Positions 16,727 to 24,510 of a stretch of DNA of 64,000 bases are shown here, piece after piece (positions within the stretch are counted from its first letter, which is position 1; every line of letters begins with the position of its first letter). Where the stretch lies: contig CAZWCX010000022.1 in NCBI GenBank assembly GCA_964632945.1, positions 1 to 64,000 of the forward strand, written 5' to 3'. Under the pieces are notes generated by a model. That model was not told the DNA's origin, did no database searches, and was given only the letters and a program-made list of their open reading frames with translations. Origin of the DNA: CAZWCX01 sp964632945. Lineage in GTDB: Bacteria; Planctomycetota; MHYJ01; WSZJ01; CAZWCX01. The position numbers and the translations under genes were made by a program.

Positions 16727-18553
16727 TCAGTCCGTGCGCTCCCCACAGAGCGGGCAGGGGACGTTTCCGGAACCGACGCAGGCGGCGCAGACCGTTCGCG
16801 GTTGCTGGCCGCGACCCTGGCAGATCCCGTCGCGGGCGGCGCCGTTCTTGCAGCTTCCGCACGGCATCCACCCGCGCTCGTTGCAGTCCCGGCACTTCAC
16901 CCAATTCCCCGTGCCCTTCGGGTCCGGGGTCTTCCCCTTGCCGTAGCAGGTCTCGCACTTCACCTTGTACGCCCCCATGCACTGGGGGCAGGGCTGGAGG
17001 CCCTTGTAACAGGCCGGGCATGGGCCCGGCACCTGGCCGGTGGCCGCGCAGTCCTTGCATTGGACGAACGCGAATCCACCGCAGGCGGGGCACCCGGCGC
17101 GCTCTCCCGCCGGTCGCGCTCCGCGCGAGACCTCGAGCCCGCGGCACTCCGGGCACGCTTTCACGATGGTCTTCTTGCCGCGGCACAGCATGCAGTTCGC
17201 CTGCTTCTTGCCGCCGCACCAGCCGCAACCGTAGGCGCCGCGCGCGCCGCAGGCCTCGCACGGAACCTCGCCCTGCTCGAGCCGCCGCCGGCCGGTCGCG
17301 CCGCAAACGCCGCAGGCGTGACCGCCGTTTCCCTTGCAGACGATGCACGGCATCGATCCGCCGCCGCCGCAGGCCGAGCAGGAAACCGTGACCTCCCCCT
17401 TCGCCTTGCACGTGACGCACGGTTCCAGCCCGATTCTCGCCGGCAACTTGGGCGCGCTCGCCGGAATCTCCGCCTGGGCCGCCGGCACGGGCTTGCCCCC
17501 GCCGGTCGCCGGGCCCCAGGACGGATCGCGCATGCTCACCGCGCCGGGACACTTCGCGAGCGCAATCGCGAACCGGTCTGCCTTCCCCGCGCGAAACCAG
17601 AACGCCGCCTCCATCGTGCCGCCGGACGAGGTCCCCATGGCCATGACGTCGTCCTTCAGCCCGCACGCCAGCGTGCGCAATTGCTCCTGGGCGGTCAGCG
17701 TCAGCACCGGCTTGCTCTTCGCCGGATCGCCGCCGGGAAACTCGACGATCGCGTCCAGCCCCTTCGCGGCATCGTGAAACGCGAGCACGACATCTCCCGT
17801 CTTCGGCCGACACGCCCCGGTTCGCACCGGCACGCCGGGGAGGAACGGATCTTCGACGGCGACGGCATCTCCATCCCGTTTCCCCCAGCAGACGATGGCG
17901 CGAGACTCGGTCACGCAGTCCTCGGTGAGCGAGCCGCGCAACAGGATTTTTGCGCCGTCCTTGCTCCAGGCCAGCGCCTCGGCCCGGATCGGGCGGTCGA
18001 CCGCGAGCCGTTGTGCCGCGCCCGACTTGAAGTCGATCCAGTGCAGATGCGACTCGACCGACTCGCGGGCGCCGGCACCGTCCCCGACGCGCGTGTGCAC
18101 GCGCTCGCTGACGATCAGACCCTCTCCGGACGGGTGGATGCGCGGATGATGAAAGGCCCGCTCGATCACGCCCGGATCGTCGGCGGCCGACCGGGGCGCA
18201 AGCAGCACTTGATGGGCTTTGCCGTCCAGATCCACCATCGCCACTCCGCTCCGCTCCTCGGGGCCGAACGTGTAGGCGATTCGCTTGCCGTCCGGACTCA
18301 GGCAGGGGTCGCCCACCCCCTGGTCGTTCTCGGGTGCGAGCAATCGTTCGGCCGATCCCTCCTGGACCAGCCAGATCTCGCGGACGAAGCGGCCCTCCCC
18401 GTGGGTCCAGACTTCGAGCGCGAGCCGCACGCCCTTGGGCATTTCGTCCGCTGCGGCCCGCGACGGGAGGAGGGCCAGGGCGAGGAGGACGGGCAGGATC
18501 CCGGGTCGGGCGGGCCGGCGTGCGGGGATGGGAGCTGCGGCAGCGTGAATCAT
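16727..18553 (-). CDS. Exported beta-propeller protein with a DnaJ-type CxxC array
   Basis: The product has 608 residues. A signal peptide (ILPVLLALALLPSRAAADE) is followed by about 300 residues with PD40/TolB-like propeller blades (CLSPDGKRIAYTF, AEALAWSKDGAKILL). From about residue 370 to the end is an array of at least 17 CxxC motifs separated by Gly-rich loops (for example CSACGGGGSMPC, CGVCGATG, CEACGARG, CPACYKG), like the zinc-binding domain of DnaJ but several times longer. Such domains usually bind zinc and unfolded protein in the cytosol, so an exported version is odd. It could be a metal- or thiol-rich scaffold. The GGAAGG-like ribosome site is loosely placed. Single gene with its own promoter. 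Confidence 0.85.
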   Translation of the reverse strand: MIHAAAAPIPARRPARPGILPVLLALALLPSRAAADEMPKGVRLALEVWTHGEGRFVREIWLVQEGSAERLLAPENDQGVGDPCLSPDGKRIAYTFGPEERSGVAMVDLDGKAHQVLLAPRSAADDPGVIERAFHHPRIHPSGEGLIVSERVHTRVGDGAGARESVESHLHWIDFKSGAAQRLAVDRPIRAEALAWSKDGAKILLRGSLTEDCVTESRAIVCWGKRDGDAVAVEDPFLPGVPVRTGACRPKTGDVVLAFHDAAKGLDAIVEFPGGDPAKSKPVLTLTAQEQLRTLACGLKDDVMAMGTSSGGTMEAAFWFRAGKADRFAIALAKCPGAVSMRDPSWGPATGGGKPVPAAQAEIPASAPKLPARIGLEPCVTCKAKGEVTVSCSACGGGGSMPCIVCKGNGGHACGVCGATGRRRLEQGEVPCEACGARGAYGCGWCGGKKQANCMLCRGKKTIVKACPECRGLEVSRGARPAGERAGCPACGGFAFVQCKDCAATGQVPGPCPACYKGLQPCPQCMGAYKVKCETCYGKGKTPDPKGTGNWVKCRDCNERGWMPCGSCKNGAARDGICQGRGQQPRTVCAACVGSGNVPCPLCGERTD

Positions 18554-18651
18554 GATTCGACGTCCTTCCGTCGAGGGCGCGCGCCCGGCGGATCCGGGGT
18601 CGATCCGGCGCGCAAACGGCGGCGCGGTCGATCGCCGGGGGATACGCGCGG

Positions 18652-18680
18652 ATGGTACCGGCGGGGAAGGGGGGCGTCAA
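18652..18680 (-). promoter_or_regulatory. Predicted promoter of the CxxC-array gene
   Basis: On the minus strand TTGACG (18675-18680) and TACCAT (18652-18657) are spaced 17 bp, about 99 nt upstream of the ATG at 18553. Confidence 0.45.
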
Positions 18681-18708
18681 CGGGGAAGGCTCGCCCGCCG
18701 CCCCGGGG

Positions 18709-18807
18709 GGTGGGGTTGATTGGGGCCGTCCCCCCACCAATTGGGTCAAGGCCCCCTCCCCTGATGCCGATAATGTTCATGGATGGACCCATCATCCAAT
18801 CGGAGGG
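18709..18807 (+). promoter_or_regulatory. Upstream region of the ParA-like gene
   Basis: It contains an inverted repeat GGTGGGG/CCCCACC (18709-18715 and 18732-18738), a -10-like GATAAT (18769-18774) without a convincing -35 and the ribosome-binding site GGAGGG (18802-18807) that sets the GTG start at 18814. Confidence 0.3.
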
Positions 18808-18813
18808 CTCCCC

Positions 18814-19581
18814 GTGGTGCCATTCGCGCTCTACAATGCCAAGGGAGGGGTCGGGAAGACGACCACCGCCGTGAATCTGGCCGCAGCGTTGGCTGAAACC
18901 GGTCGACGCGTCCTGGTCGTCGACCTCGATGCACAGGGGTCGGCCACCCAGGCCCTCGGCCTGCGGGACGACGGTCGCCGGTTGGCGGAATCCCTGCTCG
19001 GGGACGAACCCCTGCCGGTGGAACCCACCGATACGGAAGGCGTGGACCTCGTGCCCGCGGGCCTCGCCCTGGCAGGCGCCGAGAAGGCTCTGGTTCGCGA
19101 AGTCGGCGCGGAAATGCTCCTGCGCAAGAAACTCGCCGGTCAGGGGGAGTACGAGGTCATTCTGCTCGACGCCCCCCCGGGGGTCACGACACTTTCCGTG
19201 GGCGCCCTGGTCGCCGCGGCCCACGTGCTCGTGCCGGTCACGCCCCATCCGTTGGCCCTCGGCGGCCTGGCTGGATTGCTTCAGGTGCTGAGTACGATCC
19301 GCGACCGGCTGAACCCCCAGCTGGAACTGGGGGCGATCATCCTGACGATGTTCGACGGGCGTACGCTGCTCGCGCGTCAGATCTACGACGACTTGCGCCG
19401 CCGGTTCGGCGAGCGGGTGCTGGGTTCGGTGATTCGGCAGTCGGTAAAGATCGCGGAAGCGGCCGGTCACGGGCGGCCGGTGCTGGCGTACGCCCCCCAC
19501 TCCACCGGCGCGGCGGACTATCGTGAGCTCGCGCGCGCGGTCCTGGACTCGATCGCATGTCCTGTGGCGATGACAGCCTGA
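18814..19581 (+). CDS. ParA/MinD-family ATPase
   Basis: The product has 255 residues. It has a deviant Walker A close to the N-terminus (YNAKGGVGKTTTAVNLA) with the signature lysine, Walker A' VVDLDAQGSATQALG and Walker B EVILLDAPPGV. The C-terminal part has the ParA-like RQSVKIAEAAGHGRPV. Starting at the GTG at 18814 puts the P-loop about 10 residues in, as in ParA/Soj; the frame is open further upstream but has no ribosome site. No parB or parS is near. The next gene, 14 bp downstream, encodes a small coiled-coil membrane protein, so this ATPase may position or polymerise at a membrane partner rather than segregate DNA. Confidence 0.92.
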   Translation: MVPFALYNAKGGVGKTTTAVNLAAALAETGRRVLVVDLDAQGSATQALGLRDDGRRLAESLLGDEPLPVEPTDTEGVDLVPAGLALAGAEKALVREVGAEMLLRKKLAGQGEYEVILLDAPPGVTTLSVGALVAAAHVLVPVTPHPLALGGLAGLLQVLSTIRDRLNPQLELGAIILTMFDGRTLLARQIYDDLRRRFGERVLGSVIRQSVKIAEAAGHGRPVLAYAPHSTGAADYRELARAVLDSIACPVAMTA

Positions 19582-19595
19582 CCGGAGGAGGAACC

Positions 19596-19937
19596 ATGGC
19601 CAAGACGATGAGCAAGATCGGCACCAACCCGCTCGACTTTCTCGCTTCGGAGAGGGGATGTTCCGTCGACCTCGGGGAAGCCGTACCGGTGGCCCCGACC
19701 GGGCCTTCCCCTGCCGAGGTCGCGGAGGGGCGAGCGACTGCTTGGGAGCGACGCTGCCGGGCTCTCGACACCGATCTTGCGCGCCTGCGAGGGGAAATCG
19801 AGGAACTTCATGAGAACGCGGCGCGGATGGAACGTAACCGGAAGGCGGAACTTCAGGCCGCCGGGCTGCAGGGAATGGCGGCCGGGTTCGTCTTGACGCT
19901 CCTCCTCTTCGGGATCATCAGCACGTTCGCCGGGTAG
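19596..19937 (+). CDS. Small coiled-coil protein with C-terminal membrane anchor
   Basis: The product has 113 residues. A disordered N-terminal half (GTNPLDFLASERG, then Pro/Ala-rich) leads into a helix with heptad character (RCRALDTDLARLRGEIEEL) and ends in a single hydrophobic helix, MAAGFVLTLLLFGIISTF, with only Ala-Gly after it. This is a tail-anchored topology. GGAGGAGG just before the ATG overlaps the intergenic 14 bp after the ParA gene, so the two form an operon. I know no family for it; a cytoplasmic coiled coil anchored to the membrane is what a ParA/MinD partner could look like. Function is inference only. Confidence 0.78.
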   Translation: MAKTMSKIGTNPLDFLASERGCSVDLGEAVPVAPTGPSPAEVAEGRATAWERRCRALDTDLARLRGEIEELHENAARMERNRKAELQAAGLQGMAAGFVLTLLLFGIISTFAG

Positions 19938-19972
19938 CGCGGGGAAGCGCGGCGGGGGGGATCCGGGCGGTC

Positions 19973-19984
19973 GCGCGGCCGCGC
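19973..19984. terminator. Perfect 12-bp palindrome between convergent genes
   Basis: GCGCGGCCGCGC is flanked by GGGCGG and CCGTCCC, which extend the pairing with mismatches. It lies 35 bp after the coiled-coil gene and 33 bp before the stop of the convergent kinase gene. It may act as a terminator in both directions. Confidence 0.3.
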
Positions 19985-20016
19985 CGTCCCCCGGCCCGCC
20001 CGGTGCATCGGCGCGG

Positions 20017-21255
20017 CTACTTCGGCTGGCTTTTCGCTCCGTCGGCGGGATTTCCGGATCGGCCCGCCTTGCCGAGAGCGATCCCGAGCGCGAGGATGGC
20101 GGCCGCGATCAGCACCGCCGCCAGCCAGCCCCATCCTGCCAGTTTCGATGCGCTTCCCGCGGTTGCCGCGGCCGCCGCCCTGGGGCCGGGCTCGAGCCAC
20201 CGACCCAGATCCGCCGCCATCTCGCGGGCGGTCGGATACCGGTCCTTCGGTCGCCGCGCCATCGCCTTCAGGCAGATTCTCTCCAGCGACTCGGGCACGG
20301 TCGGATCGATCGACCGCGGGGGGGAAGGCTTTCCCTCCAGCACGCGGGCGAGCAGTTCGACCAGGTTGGCGGCCTGATACGGCGCGCGATCGGTGAGCAT
20401 CTCGTACAGGATCACTCCGAGCGAGTACACGTCTCCCGCCGGACCCGCCGGCTCTTTCGTGCCGTCCAGCCGCTCCGGCGCCATGTACTTCGGCGTCCCC
20501 AGCACCTCCCGAGTGTCGGTGAGCGGATCGTCGTCCACCAGGCTCTTGGCCAGTCCCAGGTCCATCACCCGCACCCGTCCCAGTTCGTCGATGCGGACAT
20601 TCGCAGGCTTGAGATCCCGGTGCACGACCTGGCGCTCGTGCGCGTGGGCCACCGCCTCGGCGACCGCGTGCACGATCTCGACCCGCGGTCGCAGCCCCGC
20701 CGGCGCCCCATCCTTCATCAGCTCGTTCAGATTCCGGCCGCCCACGAACGCCATGGCGATGTAGGGGACGCCGTCCGACATGCCGATGTCGTGAATCGGC
20801 ACGATTCCGGGGTGTTCGAGTGCTGCAGCCGTGCGAGCCTCCCGGAACAGCCGCTCCACGAGGTGCGGCACGACTCCCTCGCCGATCCGCACCGTCTTGA
20901 CCGCGACCTCGCGCTTCAGGACGGTGTCCTCCGCGCGATACACCACGCCCATCCCGCCCCGACCAAGTTCCTGCAACAGCAGGTATCGCCCCAACCGGTT
21001 GCCGCCCCTTCCCGCCGAACCGCCGGCCCCGGAAGCCGCGTCGGTGGGGTTCGCCCGCGCCTCTTCCTGGTACGCGCGAGCCACTTGGGCGCATTGGGCC
21101 GCCGTCAGCGCACCGCGCTCCCGCAGCCATTGTTCGAGCGGAACCGTGGGCGCCGTCGCCGCGCGGGCGGCGCGCTGCGTCTCGAGTTCGCGGTCCGTCA
21201 GGAACCCGCACGACACGGCGAGTTCTCCAAAGCGCACGTCGACCTTCTCGCTCAT
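20017..21255 (-). CDS. Membrane-anchored Ser/Thr protein kinase
   Basis: The product has 412 residues. An N-terminal helical module (FGELAVSCGFLTDRELETQR) of about 75 residues precedes the kinase domain at about 90-360: glycine loop GRGGMGVVYRAED, ATP-binding Lys in EVAVKTV, catalytic loop VVHRDLKPANVRI, magnesium motif DLG in place of DFG (VMDLGLAKSL) and GTPKYMAPERL. A transmembrane helix (LAAVLIAAAILALGIAL) lies near residue 385, leaving about 20 residues outside. There is no sensory domain beyond it, so input probably comes through the N-terminal module or partners. The ATG at 21255 fits the promoter at 21288-21316. Monocistronic. Confidence 0.94.
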   Translation of the reverse strand: MSEKVDVRFGELAVSCGFLTDRELETQRAARAATAPTVPLEQWLRERGALTAAQCAQVARAYQEEARANPTDAASGAGGSAGRGGNRLGRYLLLQELGRGGMGVVYRAEDTVLKREVAVKTVRIGEGVVPHLVERLFREARTAAALEHPGIVPIHDIGMSDGVPYIAMAFVGGRNLNELMKDGAPAGLRPRVEIVHAVAEAVAHAHERQVVHRDLKPANVRIDELGRVRVMDLGLAKSLVDDDPLTDTREVLGTPKYMAPERLDGTKEPAGPAGDVYSLGVILYEMLTDRAPYQAANLVELLARVLEGKPSPPRSIDPTVPESLERICLKAMARRPKDRYPTAREMAADLGRWLEPGPRAAAAATAGSASKLAGWGWLAAVLIAAAILALGIALGKAGRSGNPADGAKSQPK

Positions 21256-21287
21256 GGGTGTTTTCCTGCCGTGAAGTGGGCTGCGGA

Positions 21288-21316
21288 AGCATACCCGCGT
21301 CCGGTCATGGGCGCAA
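21288..21316 (-). promoter_or_regulatory. Predicted promoter of the kinase gene
   Basis: On the minus strand TTGCGC (21311-21316) and TATGCT (21288-21293) are spaced 17 bp, with the -10 about 33 nt from the ATG. Confidence 0.45.
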
Positions 21317-21497
21317 GGGGCGGCTGGACCGGGATCCGCGGTGGACCGTCCCTCCCGCTGTCCTCCGCAATGGACGGTATGCGCCGGTTCGACGGGTTCC
21401 CGAGTACGGGCTGAGGTCCGCAGGTCCCCGGCAGGACATGGGTTGCGGCCTTCCTCGAGCGGAAAGGGGCGCGCGGCATCCTGAGTGCTGTGTCTTG

Positions 21498-21510
21498 TCC
21501 CGTCACGGGA
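21498..21510. promoter_or_regulatory. Palindrome in the divergent intergenic region
   Basis: TCCCGT-C-ACGGGA is a perfect 6+1+6 palindrome 52 bp upstream of the small ORF at 21563. It lies in the 307-bp region between the divergent kinase and small-protein genes (21256-21562), which otherwise holds only the kinase promoter. It could be an operator or chance. Confidence 0.25.
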
Positions 21511-21562
21511 TCGGAAACAGTCGACGGGAACGTCATCTCTCTCTAGGGGAAGGAGGCCCAAG

Positions 21563-21901
21563 ATGGACCCCCGGACACCTCATGCGCGGGAGCGACGGGC
21601 GCGCGCCGGGATTCAGGCGAAGGGAATCTATCGGGAAATCTACACCCGGATCCTCTTGCAGGCGTACATGCGCCGGCAGCGGAGTCCGAATCGGTTCGGC
21701 GCGGAGCCGCGGCCGCCGCAGGCCGCCGATCGCGCGGCGTCCGCTCCGGAGTCACCGGCGATGAAACCGGTCGAGCGCCCCGCCTCGGGGTCGGGGCTCG
21801 AGGATCACGAGCGCCTCACCGCCCACTTCGAGGGACTGCGCCGGCGGCTCTTCCGGACTGGACCGGGTGCGGGACTGGGCCCCACCTGCGCGCCCGCGTA
21901 G
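21563..21901 (+). CDS. Small basic protein of unknown function
   Basis: The product has 112 residues and is supported mainly by an excellent ribosome-binding site, AAGGAGG six bases from the ATG. It is rich in Arg, Ala and Pro, with a basic N-terminal helix (GIYREIYTRILLQAYMRRQR) that could be amphipathic, a Pro/Ala linker and a second helix (DHERLTAHFEGLRRRLF). No signal peptide, membrane span or cysteine pattern is seen. It precedes the zinc-ribbon kinase by 212 bp but has a separate promoter region. I do not recognise a family. Confidence 0.55.
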   Translation: MDPRTPHARERRARAGIQAKGIYREIYTRILLQAYMRRQRSPNRFGAEPRPPQAADRAASAPESPAMKPVERPASGSGLEDHERLTAHFEGLRRRLFRTGPGAGLGPTCAPA

Positions 21902-22048
21902 CCGGCGCCGCCGGGGTGACACCGGAGGTCCGCCGCGATCCCGAGCGCTTCGGGGGAGGGGATGCGTGGCTCGTTGGATGGCGTGGAGCCGGCGGGAATT
22001 CAACGCAATCCGCTGCGAGTGCGACCCGCGACGGATGGCCGAAGCCGG

Positions 22049-22078
22049 TTGCAGCCGCCCCCCCCCGTTTGTTATAGT
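22049..22078 (+). promoter_or_regulatory. Predicted promoter of the kinase-FGE gene
   Basis: TTGCAG (22049-22054) and TATAGT (22073-22078) are spaced 18 bp; the spacer contains a run of nine C residues. Transcription from about 22085 leaves almost no leader for an ATG at 22093, favouring the start at 22114. Confidence 0.45.
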
Positions 22079-22113
22079 CCGGTCGACCCCGGATGCGAGG
22101 GACACGACCGGAC

Positions 22114-24504
22114 ATGTCATCGTCCGCCATTGCCTGCCCGATCTGCCACGCCAGCGCTCCCGCGAGCGCAAAGATCTGCCCGATTTGCGCCTCGCCGCTT
22201 CACGTGGACCCCCTCGAGGACTCTTCGACCAACGGCTCGGGCGTGGAGCCCGGGGAACTGACCCCGGGCGTCGTGATCGACGGAAAGTACCAGATCCTCG
22301 AAAAGCTCGGCACCGGCGGGTTCGGAGACGTCTTCCGGGTTCGCCACCTCATGCTCCATCGCGAGCTCGCGCTCAAGACCCTGCACGCCTACCTGGCCGC
22401 CGAGAAGGCCATGCGCGACCGCTTCTTCCGCGAGGCGCGCGTGCTGATGGACCTCATGCATCCCAACCTGGTTACGATGCGCGAGGTGGGGCAGTGGCGC
22501 GGCCTGTTGTTCATGGTGATGGACCTCTGTCCGGGCGAGACCCTGGCCACCATCCTGGAGAAGCGCAAGCGCATCCCCGGTGCGGAGGCGATTCGCATGG
22601 TCCTCCCCGTGCTGCGCGCGCTGGACTACGCCCACCGCAAGGGCGTCGTACACCGGGACCTGAAGCCCGCGAACCTGATGCTGTTCCGGGACGAAAAGTG
22701 GAACCCGGACATCCGCATCCTCGACTTCGGCATTGCCAAGTTGCTCGACCGCTCGGAAGTGGATGAGGAAACCGGCGCGGTGGCGGCAACCGGCGGGATG
22801 CTGGTCGGCACTCCGCAGTATATGAGCCCCGAGCAGGCCCAGGGACAACCGATCGATGCCCGGACCGACCTCTACGCGATGGGAGTCATCCTGTACCTTC
22901 TCGTGACCGGAAAGCAGCCGTTCCGGGGCGCAAACCCCGCGGAGATCATGAAGCAGGTCCTCCTCGATCCGCCTCCGCCCTTCTCGAGGTGGGGAGTCGA
23001 AGACGACCCGCCTGGGCTGGAGGCGGTGCTGTATCGGGTGTTGGCGAAGTCTCCGGCGGACCGACCGTCGAGCGGTCAGGAATTGGTGGATGGCCTCGAG
23101 GCCCTCCTCAAGAAGGGGCCGGAAACCGCGGCGCCGGCGAAGCCGCTGCCGGCGCCTCCGAAGTCGAGTTCTTTGGCCTCGGAATCGTCCCGCGTTCTCC
23201 CGCTCCAGGCGCCGGTTTCCCCGCCGACCCGTTCCATGCTGCGAACGGATACGCCGCCTCCCTCGCCGCCAGCGTCTGCTCCCGAGCCCGTGGAGCCGAA
23301 GCCCGCCGCGCCTTCCCGGGAATCCAGTTCCGCGGTGAAATCGACCGATTCCGGATCGAGCTCCTCGCCGCTGCTGCCCACTCCGACGACGGACGTCCGC
23401 AGCACGACCATCCGGGTGAAGCCGCCCTCGAAGCCGAGCTACGCGCCGGTGGCGCCCCGTACGACGCCGGTGCGGGTATCCTGGGCCCCGACTCTCTTCG
23501 TCCTGGCGCTCCTCGGTGTCGGCGCGGCCTGGAGCATGGGCTGGCTGCCGACGATCGACCGGCTCATCGCGCCCGGGAATGGAACGACTCCGGTCGGACC
23601 CGGGAACCTCACGCCGCCCGCCAATACCGTGCGGGAAGATCCGGAGGTGCGTGCCGCGCTGGACGATGCCGAGAGAATCCGCCGTGAGTCCGGCCCCGTG
23701 AAGCGGGATGGCGAGGAAGGCTCCGTTCGCCGAGAAGGACTGAGCTACCTGGGGAAGAATCCGGCGGGCCGGGAAGAGTACCTTCATGAGAAGTCCGGGG
23801 TTGTGCTCGTCCTCCTGCCCGCCGGGCAGTTCACGATGGGCAGTCCCGAGGACGAGAAGGAACGGGATCCGGAGGAGCGTCCGCACGTCGTTAGGATTTC
23901 CCGGCCGTTCCTGATGGGCAAGACGGAAGTCACGAACGCGCAGTACCGCCGTTTTCGCAAAGGTCACGCCTGTCAGCCCCAATTCGATCATGACCAGTGG
24001 CCCGTGGTCGGGGTGAGTTGGACGGAAGCGAACGCGTACTGTGAATGGGCGGGGCTCCGCCTGCCGACGGAGGCGGAGTGGGAGTATGCCGCGCGGGGCG
24101 GGGATGGGCGCGTGTTCCCATGGGGGGAGAAGTGGCCGCCGCCGAAAGGAGCGGGGAACTTTGCCGACCTTTCGGCGAAGAAGCGGACCGACCTGCCGGC
24201 GGTGCTCGAAGATTACGACGACGGTTGCGACATTACGACCGCCGTGGGGCGCAGCACGGTGAACCCCTTCTCGCTGCACGACGTCGCGGGCAACGTCATG
24301 GAGTGGTGCTCGGACTGGATGGGGCCTTACCCCGCGGTTGCGGGAGCCGATCCGCAAGGTCCGTCGATCGGCCGTGACCGGGTCCTGCGTGGCGGATCGT
24401 GGGGGACCAACAACCGCTGGGCCCTGCGCTGCGCCCGCCGGATCGGCTATGCGCCGGACGTGTCCAATTTGAAGATCGGATTCCGCGTCTGTTTGACTCC
24501 GTGA
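22114..24504 (+). CDS. Ser/Thr kinase with zinc ribbon and C-terminal FGE-sulfatase-like domain
   Basis: The product has 796 residues. The first 30 hold a zinc ribbon (CPICHASAPASAKICPIC). The kinase domain covers about 55-320 with GTGGFGDVF, ALKTLH, VVHRDLKPANLM, ILDFGIAKL and GTPQYMSPEQA. A long Pro/Ser linker follows to about 450, then a membrane helix (TLFVLALLGVGAAWSMGW). After this comes an exported formylglycine-generating-enzyme-like domain from about 565 (LPAGQFTMGSP, KTEVTNAQYRRF, LPTEAEWEYAARGG, then VAGNVMEWCSDW and RVLRGGSWGTNNRW). The catalytic Cys pair of true FGE is not evident, so it is probably a binding/sensor module. An alternative ATG lies 21 bp upstream. The next gene, 6 bp away, encodes a CPBP protease. 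Confidence 0.94.
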   Translation: MSSSAIACPICHASAPASAKICPICASPLHVDPLEDSSTNGSGVEPGELTPGVVIDGKYQILEKLGTGGFGDVFRVRHLMLHRELALKTLHAYLAAEKAMRDRFFREARVLMDLMHPNLVTMREVGQWRGLLFMVMDLCPGETLATILEKRKRIPGAEAIRMVLPVLRALDYAHRKGVVHRDLKPANLMLFRDEKWNPDIRILDFGIAKLLDRSEVDEETGAVAATGGMLVGTPQYMSPEQAQGQPIDARTDLYAMGVILYLLVTGKQPFRGANPAEIMKQVLLDPPPPFSRWGVEDDPPGLEAVLYRVLAKSPADRPSSGQELVDGLEALLKKGPETAAPAKPLPAPPKSSSLASESSRVLPLQAPVSPPTRSMLRTDTPPPSPPASAPEPVEPKPAAPSRESSSAVKSTDSGSSSSPLLPTPTTDVRSTTIRVKPPSKPSYAPVAPRTTPVRVSWAPTLFVLALLGVGAAWSMGWLPTIDRLIAPGNGTTPVGPGNLTPPANTVREDPEVRAALDDAERIRRESGPVKRDGEEGSVRREGLSYLGKNPAGREEYLHEKSGVVLVLLPAGQFTMGSPEDEKERDPEERPHVVRISRPFLMGKTEVTNAQYRRFRKGHACQPQFDHDQWPVVGVSWTEANAYCEWAGLRLPTEAEWEYAARGGDGRVFPWGEKWPPPKGAGNFADLSAKKRTDLPAVLEDYDDGCDITTAVGRSTVNPFSLHDVAGNVMEWCSDWMGPYPAVAGADPQGPSIGRDRVLRGGSWGTNNRWALRCARRIGYAPDVSNLKIGFRVCLTP

Positions 24505-24510
24505 GGCGCC

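Noticed and set aside
22093..22114. ATG at 22093 as the kinase-FGE start.
   Set aside because: It would lie only about 8 nt after the predicted transcription start and has no ribosome site; 22114 is kept, though neither is certain.
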